Part shown: positions 58,403-64,000 of the stretch, piece after piece | How the letters are laid out: each line of letters opens with the position of its first letter | Numbering within the stretch: the first letter of the stretch is position 1 | NCBI GenBank assembly: GCA_026709415.1 | Contig: JAPOSZ010000012.1 | Span: 50,645-114,644 of the forward strand | Reading direction: 5' to 3' | Source: Flavobacteriaceae bacterium | GTDB taxonomy: Bacteria > Bacteroidota > Bacteroidia > Flavobacteriales > Flavobacteriaceae | Length of the DNA: 64,000 bases | Translations under genes and position numbers: made by a program | Notes under the pieces: model-generated | The model's database searches: none | Seen by the model: the letters and a program-made list of their open reading frames with translations, nothing else | Told to the model about the DNA's origin: nothing

Positions 58403-58748
58403 GGGTGTTATAAAAGAAAACGGTTTTGATTTTGTATGACATTGTTACCCGTCAATATTTTTAACTCCACAATTCTCAGAATAATAAAAAGCACTAAAAC
58501 ATAACGTATCATATTCACGGGTTTTTCAATGAATCCAACCATCAATTTCATGATGTAGAAAATGAATTCACTTCATCATGATTGGAATAGCCTTTAAATT
58601 TATTTTTCAAGCGGGTTATAACACAGAATTTTATAGTTTCTAAAATCAATGAAATGTCTACCTAGGACTTTAAAATTGTAATAGATATAAAAAATTAGGG
58701 AATTATACACCAAAGTGGCAAAGGTAATTTAAAAATAATTTTTTCTAT
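58403..58748. other. Non-coding stretch between the flavoprotein and HEPN genes
   Basis: About 350 bases. An 8-bp inverted repeat (TCATGATG at 58548-58555 and CATCATGA at 58574-58581) is the only structure seen. Confidence 0.35.
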
Positions 58749-59165
58749 TTATCGTGGAATGTTTGGATTCTTTCGTGATTGTAACAATCGTTTATCATAA
58801 TACAGAACATGATTCTGAAGAGACGCTAATTGATTTTGTAATTGATAAGATTCTTTAATTGCCGTTTCCCAAACTGTTTCAAGATTAATTTTAAAATGAT
58901 AGTGGGTTAATGCCACACGAAAACCAATGATTTCAGACCAAGGGATGACGGGGTATTCTTTTTCAATGTTTGGATCAATCTTGGTAATCGATTGGATGGA
59001 TTCTGATCCCACCAATAATTCATATTTAACTGCTGATTGTTTTTCTAAATTTTGTTGGAACTCTTCAAAAGATGATAAATCATGAACAAAACGATGCGTT
59101 TTTTCAATCGCTTGACCAATTCTATCGATGTAGGAAAGAATCATCTCTTTCTTCTCTCTTTCCAT
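58749..59165 (-). CDS. HEPN-domain (DUF86-like) toxin, intact copy
   Basis: A 138-residue protein aligned with DUF86/HEPN toxins. The R-x4-H ribonuclease motif is RVALTH (Arg83, His88) in EIIGFRVALTHYHFKI, followed by the typical ETVWETA helix. In known systems this ribonuclease cuts tRNA or mRNA ends and is held off by the MNT partner. The start overlaps the upstream MNT gene by 44 bases. It is the only unbroken HEPN gene among the three in the window. Confidence 0.8.
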   Translation of the reverse strand: MEREKKEMILSYIDRIGQAIEKTHRFVHDLSSFEEFQQNLEKQSAVKYELLVGSESIQSITKIDPNIEKEYPVIPWSEIIGFRVALTHYHFKINLETVWETAIKESYQLQNQLASLQNHVLYYDKRLLQSRKNPNIPR

Positions 59166-59436
59166 TAAAAAATAGTTGCGATTCGTTTAAGACTTTACTT
59201 TTTAACTCTCTTGGGATGTAATCAAATCCCGTGAAATCTATTTTTTTGTTAAGTTTTTTTTCTAATTGTTGTTCCACTCCGATGAATTCAATCATCCCTG
59301 GTGTTTTTTTAAAATCATAAAGAATTTCAATACATTTTGAATTAAAAGTTATCGGATAACTTGACCATGCTAATCGAGTCGGTTGATAAGGTTTTAAAGC
59401 ATCAATAATGATTTGTTCCTCTTTTTCGGTTAACAT
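59122..59436 (-). CDS. MNT-family antitoxin homologue lacking catalytic residues
   Basis: A 104-residue relative of the MNT protein at 6900-7211 (MLTEKEEQIIIDALKPYQPTR aligns with MLTKKQQEIIIEKFKPLNPTR; only parts quoted). The FGSYAR motif is replaced by WSSYPI, and S-D-I-D by C-I-E-I, so the catalytic Ser and Asp residues are gone. It keeps the later KKIDF segment and the overlap with an intact HEPN gene. It may still bind and block the toxin without adenylylating it. Confidence 0.7.
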   Translation of the reverse strand: MLTEKEEQIIIDALKPYQPTRLAWSSYPITFNSKCIEILYDFKKTPGMIEFIGVEQQLEKKLNKKIDFTGFDYIPRELKSKVLNESQLFFNGKREERDDSFLHR

Positions 59437-59451
59437 AATCTTATTTTTTCA

Positions 59452-59459
59452 CAAAGATA
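59452..59459 (-). promoter_or_regulatory. -7 promoter box of the second MNT-HEPN module
   Basis: The minus strand reads TATCTTTG, a TAnnTTTG match, about 15 bases before the MNT ATG at 59436. Confidence 0.5.
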
Positions 59460-59852
59460 ACTCTTTAAAACCTTTTTGATGAGTGGTTATCCAAGAACTC
59501 ACGCACCGATTAGCCCTCACGCTAGAACGAGTGGTTCAACGGCGTTCCTCGATGTTTGCCAAAATCCATAAAACCATTTTTTCTATAAAAATGAAATGCC
59601 ACTTTAGTATATAGTTCCCAAAAATTATCTTTTCATTGATGATATTCGTTGTGTTTTGTGTCATGAAACTTAGAATATATTCCAATTATATTTGGGGGGC
59701 TTGAGTAACTCATTGGTTTACAAAATGCAGAAATGAGATGATTGGGCTTCAGTACACATGTTAATGAATAGAGATTTAAAAAGTGAGTCATTTTTTTGCG
59801 GTCATTTCATTTTATTCTTTTTTCTTTCAAAACGAAAGGAAAGAGATACATC
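59460..59852. other. Non-coding stretch between the MNT gene and ThuA copy 2
   Basis: About 390 bases. I see no gene, hairpin with T run or repeat. It has no similarity to the DNA next to ThuA copy 1 beyond the gene ends. Confidence 0.35.
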
Positions 59853-60764
59853 TTATAAAGGTGTATCGTCGCATTCTAAATCACCCAAAACATATTGAAT
59901 GCCATCTAAAAAGAACTGAAGTAATTCAGGATTCTCGAGACTTTGGGCATTATGAGAGGGGGCGGTATAAAACACTCTTCCCTCACCATGTCTTTTGATC
60001 CACGCTACGTAAATAAGGTCATCATGCGGTTCTTTTGTAAGATCGTCTAATTCCCTTGTGCTCATGTATAATAGAGGGCGAAAGTTGTATTCAAAATAAG
60101 CCTGTTTGAAAAAATAAGGCTCATCAATATGAGTCAGTCCCTGGCCATTAAATGCACGAACGAGCGGATGGTGGACATCGACTTCTTTCAAATGTATTGT
60201 TTGTTGCTTGGGGTGATAGTCAAAACTACCTCCCACCATGGCACTAAATTCAGCCGAGTTATTTTGAACGGAAATGGCACCGTGTAAGATCATTAATCCG
60301 CCGCCGTTGGCCACGTATTCGATTAAATTTCTTTCATATTGGGGCGCTACTTCATTTATTTTTTGAACGCTCATTGAAGTGTTTTGTTTGAGAAGGTCGG
60401 CAAATAAATCGCGTTCCGGTCCCTGAGGATTGGAGTTATTGAGGATGATGGCATCATAGGTTTTAAGATTTTCTTTGGTGAAATTTCCAATGTCATAGCC
60501 GACGTTGATTTCAAAGCCTTTTGTTTTTTGAGCGAGTATTTTGAGCATTTCAATATTATGTGGAATGATCCAGTGTTCAAACCCGGTGGCTTTTGAAAAA
60601 ACCAAAATTCTTTTTTTGGAAACATTGTTGTATCGAAGTGAATCTGGTGCTAAGGATTCAATTTTTTTCAACCATTCTTCGGTCACATCAAAAGAATCCA
60701 AATTCTGGGCTGAAACATGAAGGACAAAAAAGTATAGAAGAATGTAAGGAAAAATTATTCTCAT
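59853..60764 (-). CDS. ThuA-like protein, copy 2
   Basis: 303 residues, differing from copy 1 (14417-15328) only in the signal peptide (positions 3-10 or so) and the final residue (Leu instead of Ile). The 872-bp core is identical at DNA level. The signal peptide here is IIFPYILLYFFVLHVSAQ. A TAAATTTG promoter box lies 60 bases upstream (60825-60832), different from copy 1. It has no sugar-locus neighbours; around it are toxin-antitoxin genes, so it may serve elsewhere or be maintained through recombination with copy 1. Confidence 0.85.
   Translation of the reverse strand: MRIIFPYILLYFFVLHVSAQNLDSFDVTEEWLKKIESLAPDSLRYNNVSKKRILVFSKATGFEHWIIPHNIEMLKILAQKTKGFEINVGYDIGNFTKENLKTYDAIILNNSNPQGPERDLFADLLKQNTSMSVQKINEVAPQYERNLIEYVANGGGLMILHGAISVQNNSAEFSAMVGGSFDYHPKQQTIHLKEVDVHHPLVRAFNGQGLTHIDEPYFFKQAYFEYNFRPLLYMSTRELDDLTKEPHDDLIYVAWIKRHGEGRVFYTAPSHNAQSLENPELLQFFLDGIQYVLGDLECDDTPL
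59863..60734. repeat. 872-bp identical block, copy 2 (ThuA core)
   Basis: Identical by eye to 14427-15298. The flanks differ. Both copies point the same way. Confidence 0.85.
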
Positions 60765-60824
60765 GAGACCATATTTGTTCTATGATGCTTTGAAATGCAT
60801 CCTATTTTTAGAATAAGGATAAGC

Positions 60825-60832
60825 CAAATTTA
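60825..60832 (-). promoter_or_regulatory. -7 promoter box upstream of ThuA copy 2
   Basis: The minus strand reads TAAATTTG, a full TAnnTTTG match, 60 bases upstream of the ATG at 60764. Copy 1 lacks an equally good match at this distance. Confidence 0.4.
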
Positions 60833-61538
60833 AGTTATATCGGTGAGTTGTTTTTGATTTGAATTGGGCGACAAAAAGGCATTTTTCCAACTAAAACCGA
60901 TGGTTTTTTTTTGTTGCACTAGATCGTTGAACTTATAATTTTCCTAACCTTCAGAGATACTTTAATATATCGATAGTGTTATAAAAAATAATTTTTAAAA
61001 TGAATAAACGTTATGATAATACTGGCTAGATTGAAAAATAAAATCCTACTGTGCTATCCCCCTAAATCGAAGCGTCCCAAAATATATTTTTTCTACGATA
61101 CATCTACAGTTTGGGACATCTAAATTTTTCACGTTAACTCATCAATTCCATCGGAGTTAGTTTTTTTTGGTCAAGGAAAATACGATTCGTATTTTTCGAA
61201 AATCAGTTTTTTAATCACTCCTAAAACTTGACGGCCATCGGTTTAACTTAGTCGCTGATGTGATGATATTTGAATGCCCCCCGATTTTGGAATCTAGGCG
61301 TTTTTCTTATTTCCAATACTTTGATGAATGCTGCCATGGCCGTGTATATCAGATGGAAGGGATATAGAGACTGGTTGACGATTTTTCTACTGCTTTGAAG
61401 CTAGAAAGATACGGCCAAAAAACAAGTAATTGTGTGGTGTATTTGTGAAACAGAGTCATTGGAAATGAATCCATGTTTCGGATGAAGAGATTATTTTTTA
61501 GAGAAATAAATCAAAAGGCTATTTTCTTGTGAAGTTTT

Positions 61539-61546
61539 TAGCTTTG
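61539..61546 (+). promoter_or_regulatory. -7 promoter box of the third MNT-HEPN module
   Basis: TAGCTTTG matches TAnnTTTG and ends 22 bases before the ATG at 61569. Confidence 0.5.
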
Positions 61547-61568
61547 TTTGAACAAAAATTGAATCGTG

Positions 61569-61883
61569 ATGCTATCACCGAGAGAACAAGCCATAGTCAT
61601 TAAATCCATGAAAGAGTTAAAACCAACCAAAATGGCCTTCAGTGATTTTGATCGAGATGACAATGAAATAGAAATTTTGTACAGTTTAGAAGAAACCTCT
61701 AGTATATTGGATTTAATGGGCGTCATTGTTTATCTAGAACAGCAGTTCAATCAAAGAGTCTATTTAACTTCTTTTCATTGTATTCCTCCAGCCATTAAAG
61801 AAGATACTTTAAAGGAAGCACAATTTTTTTTTGATGAAAGCAAGACAACAAAGGCGAATTCTGCCACAACTGGGATATCTTAA
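61569..61883 (+). CDS. MNT-family antitoxin homologue lacking catalytic residues, third copy
   Basis: A 104-residue relative of the MNT proteins (MLSPREQAIVIKSMKELKPTK). The catalytic FGS...DxD is replaced by AFSDFDRDD and NEIEILYS, so the Ser/Gly loop and the Asp pair are lost. ATG 61569 is preferred; a GTG at 61566 is one codon earlier. The HEPN start at 61834 overlaps its 3' end as in the other modules. Its stop is in the 8-bp duplication of the inserted cassette. Confidence 0.75.
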   Translation: MLSPREQAIVIKSMKELKPTKMAFSDFDRDDNEIEILYSLEETSSILDLMGVIVYLEQQFNQRVYLTSFHCIPPAIKEDTLKEAQFFFDESKTTKANSATTGIS

Positions 61884-61887
61884 AAAT
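61880..61887 (+). repeat. Target-site duplication, left copy (TTAAAAAT)
   Basis: The 8-base sequence TTAAAAAT is directly before the left end of the cassette and repeated directly after the right end (63516-63523). Confidence 0.85.
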
Positions 61888-61915
61888 GGGGATTATATAC
61901 TTAAATAACAAAAAA
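61888..61915 (+). repeat. Left terminal inverted repeat of the cassette
   Basis: 28 bases starting GGGGATTATATAC and ending in six A, perfectly complementary to the right end at 63488-63515. Confidence 0.9.
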
Positions 61916-62193
61916 AACAACCGTTTTTTCAGCTCATCGTATCATCTGATGGCATCGCCCATGGATCCAAAGGCACGATGGATTGGATTTTAAATCGCAC
62001 CAGGGGTAAAATATAGAGACCTTTGAATAATGCAAAATCAAAAAAAATGGGGTGTGATGGGGACATTATTTTTCTTTTTCAATCAATGGGCCACTCATTC
62101 GATGTGACTTTCTTCTATTTCAGCGGAAAGTCGAAATTTTAGTGCAAAGGTCTCATATATTCAAATTCTTTGAGTTGGCAAATGAAAAAACAC

Positions 62194-62219
62194 AAGCGAC
62201 TTTTGGGTCGCTTTTTTTT
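62194..62219 (+). terminator. Intrinsic terminator inside copy A
   Basis: A 7-bp stem AAGCGAC/GTCGCTT with loop TTTTGG, followed by a run of T. It would stop transcripts coming from the MNT promoter before the DUF6922 gene, insulating the cassette from outside transcription. Confidence 0.65.
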
Positions 62220-62226
62220 ATTTTTG
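62219..62226 (+). promoter_or_regulatory. -7 promoter box of the cassette's toxin-antitoxin operon
   Basis: TATTTTTG directly follows the terminator T run. The GTG at 62232 is six bases later, so the message would be leaderless or nearly so. Confidence 0.45.
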
Positions 62227-62231
62227 ATGGT

Positions 62232-62549
62232 GTGAAAAACAAGAAACTTTCGGAAATACGATACCAAGATGTTTTTGAACAACCGCAATTATATATTTGG
62301 GATTACAACACGGATGAGTTAACATTAGAAGCCAAAGAGCTGATCATTCCCAGAGTGCTTCAACATCCTGCTTCCTTTGATCAAAATTTAGATCTTTTAG
62401 AGATTTATTATGATCAGCATACGATTTATGATACCTTAAAAAAAACAAGGGGTTTTTTATTTGAAGATTTACTCATTCGAGTTTGTCAACGGTATCAAAA
62501 ACCCTTATTTCCTTATTTAATTCAACGAAAGCGGTTTGAATGGGAGTGA
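62232..62549 (+). CDS. DUF6922-like antitoxin partner of AbiEii
   Basis: From GTG 62232 the protein has 105 residues (KNKKLSEIRYQDV...). It matches the DUF6922 pattern: LYIWDYNTDELTLEAKELII and PRVLQHPASFDQNLDLLEIYY. Such proteins are found upstream of AbiEii-type toxins as the likely antitoxin. An open frame exists back to a GTG at 62142, but the terminator hairpin and promoter box inside it argue for the later start. The AbiEii gene overlaps it by 14 bases. Confidence 0.7.
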   Translation: MKNKKLSEIRYQDVFEQPQLYIWDYNTDELTLEAKELIIPRVLQHPASFDQNLDLLEIYYDQHTIYDTLKKTRGFLFEDLLIRVCQRYQKPLFPYLIQRKRFEWE

Positions 62550-63366
62550 AAGAGCGGTTCATGATGATTTAAAAGAAGCGACTTTAAAGTTGCAATCTTT
62601 AGAAAGTTTAAAATCATTTAGTTTGGTAGGGGGAACCAATATAGCACTAAAATTAAATCATCGGGTTTCTTGTGATATTGATTTATTCACGAACCTTAAA
62701 ATGGGACAACAAGGGTATCAAAAAATCCAACAAGAATTAATGGATGTTTTAGAAATTTCCCCAGAGGACTATTATTATTATTTTCATCATGGTAATGAAC
62801 AATGGGGGGCTTCTAAATTACAATACCCTTTATCGAACGGGCAAAGCGTTAAAGTGGACATTATTGATAATGTTCAAAGATTAGACGCTATTGAAACTCA
62901 TAACGGTATTCGATGTTGGTCTTTGAAAGATGTGGGCATTCAAAAATTGATTGCTTTAGGTGGACGTATTCATAAAAAAGATTTTTACGATTTAGATGCG
63001 ATCACGGATAAAATTCCTTTAATAGAATTAATGGTTGGTTTAGAAAATAGATTGAAAACCTATCCGTATCCTGAATACGATTCGGTATTAGAAAAAGACT
63101 CGATGGGGTTTCCAACACAACGATCTAAGTTATTACTGTCTTACATTGAATTGTATCCAGGGATTTATGATGATCAGTTGGGAAAACAAGTCATTGAACC
63201 AATCGCAGGAAAAACCTGGGAAGAAGCTGAAAAAAGTTGGATCCAAAAAGCTCGACAAATCATTTATGAAAGTGATCGGTTTCCTCAAGACATATTAAAT
63301 CCTAAAAAGGTTGTCAGATCAAATCTCAATCAAAAACAAGATAAAACAGAGGGATATGGTTATTGA
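62536..63366 (+). CDS. AbiEii-type nucleotidyltransferase toxin
   Basis: A 276-residue protein with the AbiEii motif SLVGGTNIALKL (Gly32, Gly33) and HRVSCDIDLF with Asp47 and Asp49, followed by VKVDII with a third acidic residue and SLKDVGIQKLIALGGR. AbiEii-type toxins act as NTP-transferases on tRNA or other targets in type IV-like toxin-antitoxin modules that also give phage resistance. The start is TTG 62536; no ATG or GTG is better placed. The antitoxin-then-toxin order with overlap is as usual. Confidence 0.85.
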   Translation: MNGSERAVHDDLKEATLKLQSLESLKSFSLVGGTNIALKLNHRVSCDIDLFTNLKMGQQGYQKIQQELMDVLEISPEDYYYYFHHGNEQWGASKLQYPLSNGQSVKVDIIDNVQRLDAIETHNGIRCWSLKDVGIQKLIALGGRIHKKDFYDLDAITDKIPLIELMVGLENRLKTYPYPEYDSVLEKDSMGFPTQRSKLLLSYIELYPGIYDDQLGKQVIEPIAGKTWEEAEKSWIQKARQIIYESDRFPQDILNPKKVVRSNLNQKQDKTEGYGY

Positions 63367-63379
63367 TCAAAGGGGACTG

Positions 63380-63428
63380 AATGAAAAAACAGAAGCGATT
63401 TTCGGGTCGATTTTTTTATTTTTGTTGG
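63380..63428 (+). repeat. Terminator-promoter repeat, copy B
   Basis: Matches 62181-62230 in about 44 of 50 positions. The hairpin is weaker (CGA/TCG core with a mismatch), but the T run and a TATTTTTG box (63417-63424) remain. It follows the AbiEii stop by 13 bases. Confidence 0.6.
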
Positions 63429-63487
63429 AGGCATTCGGTAAACCTATGGCTATAAAGGAAAACCTTTTTTATAGAATAGCGATGGGG

Positions 63488-63515
63488 TTTTTTGTTATTT
63501 AAGTATATAATCCCC
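63488..63515 (-). repeat. Right terminal inverted repeat of the cassette
   Basis: Perfect complement of 61888-61915, ending ...CCCC at 63515 just before the second TTAAAAAT. Confidence 0.9.
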
Positions 63516-63523
63516 TTAAAAAT
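63516..63523 (+). repeat. Target-site duplication, right copy (TTAAAAAT)
   Basis: Same 8 bases as 61880-61887, immediately after the right inverted repeat. Confidence 0.85.
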
Positions 63524-63890
63524 TCATTTGTTGAATTGCGCCAAATTTCAAAAGACATCTTCTCAGAAACTGAATGTTTAGACAATAGAAAAGAGCAACT
63601 TGCTATTACTAAACTCACTCAAGATATTTGTGAGGTTGCCACAACTATCGTTAAAATAGACAGTCGAATCATAAAAAATGACACAGAAATCAAATGGCTT
63701 GAACTAAGAAGACTCCGAGAAACAATTGTTCACGAACATTTTAGAATTGATTGAGGAACGGTTTGGAATATGGTTGTCAATAGTAGTGTGAATTTAGAAA
63801 ACAAATTTTTAAAGTTTGAAAAATATGTTTCATCACAAAGGATAAAAAGGCAAATTGATCATCCGCGTCAAATTGAATAGTTCACTGAAA

Positions 63891-63947
63891 ATGATACCCT
63901 ACCATGAGATATTTTTTTTGAACTAACTCTAGGCGTTTAGGTATCAT
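63891..63947. repeat. Inverted repeat near the right window edge
   Basis: ATGATACC at 63891-63898 and GGTATCAT at 63940-63947 are perfect complements 41 bases apart. They follow the end of the HEPN pseudogene. No function can be assigned. Confidence 0.4.
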
Positions 63948-64000
63948 CACCGATTATCACGGCAATAAATAGACCGTCAATCCTCTAGGTATGGGACGCT

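Larger units (their letters stand above)
60765..61568. other. Long non-coding stretch before the third MNT-HEPN module
   Basis: About 800 bases without a gene I can support. It contains an inverted repeat (GTCCCAAA at 61074-61081, TTTGGGAC at 61110-61117) and a box at 61539-61546 for the MNT gene. A plus-strand frame near 61255-61430 reads like decayed protein (ECPPILESRRF, GRVYQMEGI) with stops. It could be an old transposase but I cannot assign it. Confidence 0.4.
62181..62230 (+). repeat. Terminator-promoter repeat, copy A
   Basis: A 50-base sequence, seen again at 63380-63428 with about 44 identical bases. It includes a hairpin with T tract (62194-62219) and then TATTTTTG (62219-62226), a full TAnnTTTG box. 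The two copies flank the DUF6922-AbiEii genes as direct repeats inside the cassette. Confidence 0.65.
61888..63515 (+). mobile_element. Mobile cassette with 28-bp inverted ends carrying a DUF6922/AbiEii toxin-antitoxin pair
   Basis: A 1628-bp segment. Its ends are perfect 28-bp inverted repeats (GGGGATTATATAC... at 61888-61915 and its complement at 63488-63515), flanked by the duplicated TTAAAAAT. Inside are a terminator-promoter repeat, the DUF6922 and AbiEii genes and a second copy of that repeat. No transposase is visible, so it would have to be moved in trans: a mobile insertion cassette. Ends beginning GGGG and an 8-bp duplication are compatible with the IS1595 or ISL3 families, which is inference. 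The insertion lies in a HEPN gene. Confidence 0.85.
61834..63880 (+). pseudogene. HEPN gene interrupted by a mobile cassette, plus an internal stop
   Basis: The 5' part runs from ATG 61834 for 18 codons (MKARQQRRILPQLGYLKN) to 61887. The 3' part continues from 63524 in the same frame (SFVELRQISKD, then WLELRRLRETIVHEHFRID) with R-x4-H as RETIVH. Removing 61888-63523 joins the two exactly. A TGA at 63752-63754 then interrupts the frame, which goes on (GTVWNMVVNSS) to TAG at 63878-63880. The joined gene would have 136 codons, close to 138 in the intact copy at 58749. The product is therefore lost twice over. Confidence 0.85.

Noticed and set aside
63311..63502. Frame encoding NEKTEAIFGSIFLF, similar to the upstream part of the DUF6922 frame
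   Set aside because: The similarity is due to the terminator-promoter repeat at both places, not to a shared protein domain.
1..64000. CRISPR arrays, rRNA genes, prophage structural genes or integrases
   Set aside because: No regularly spaced repeats, rRNA segments or phage-type genes were seen.

Overview
The window looks like chromosomal DNA from a marine-type Flavobacteriia (Bacteroidota) bacterium. The signs are AT-rich DNA, many starts preceded by the Bacteroidota -7 promoter box TAnnTTTG with few Shine-Dalgarno sites, a SusC/SusD pair, a PorT-like protein, a signal-peptide-bearing ExbB with two ExbD proteins, and lipoprotein signals ending in SSC or SC. Assignments come from reading the sequence and its translations; no database search was possible.

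1-14.2 kb is mostly housekeeping: a partial dapF, an HtrA protease, trmD, a tyrosine phosphatase, dnaA, a hotdog thioesterase, ribD, an MNT gene with a broken HEPN partner, a sulfatase lipoprotein, prmC, ligA and dapA. 12.9-27 kb is a carbohydrate-uptake locus: a DUF6807 lipoprotein and a ThuA-like protein on the minus strand, then SusC, SusD, two Gfo/Idh/MocA-type proteins and a complete TRAP transporter on the plus strand. The SusC gene has a run of nine G within its first codons. 27-48.3 kb is again core: DUF349 protein, aroE, two DUF368 proteins, pyrH, frr, asnS, rpoN, porT, the ExbD/ExbB cluster, a 29-residue protein with 11 cysteines, tRNA-Ser, tatD, a retropepsin-like gene, sucB, sucA, an SCP2 protein and a PfkB kinase.

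48.3-64 kb is accessory. A RecQ-type helicase with a C-terminal phosphoribosyltransferase-like domain is followed by a protein with two DprA-like domains, which I read as a probable defence pair related in parts to ShosTA. Then come a lipoprotein, an IS remnant, an orphan ATPase, a membrane ferredoxin with a flavoprotein, an MNT-HEPN pair, a second ThuA gene that shares an apparently identical 872-bp core with the first, and a third MNT-HEPN pair.

The clearest new structure is at 61888-63515. This 1628-bp segment has perfect 28-bp terminal inverted repeats and an 8-bp target duplication (TTAAAAAT). It carries a DUF6922/AbiEii toxin-antitoxin pair and no visible transposase. It sits inside the HEPN gene of the third MNT-HEPN pair, and removing it with one duplication copy restores the HEPN frame exactly. 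It appears to be a mobile cassette carrying one toxin-antitoxin system that landed in another.
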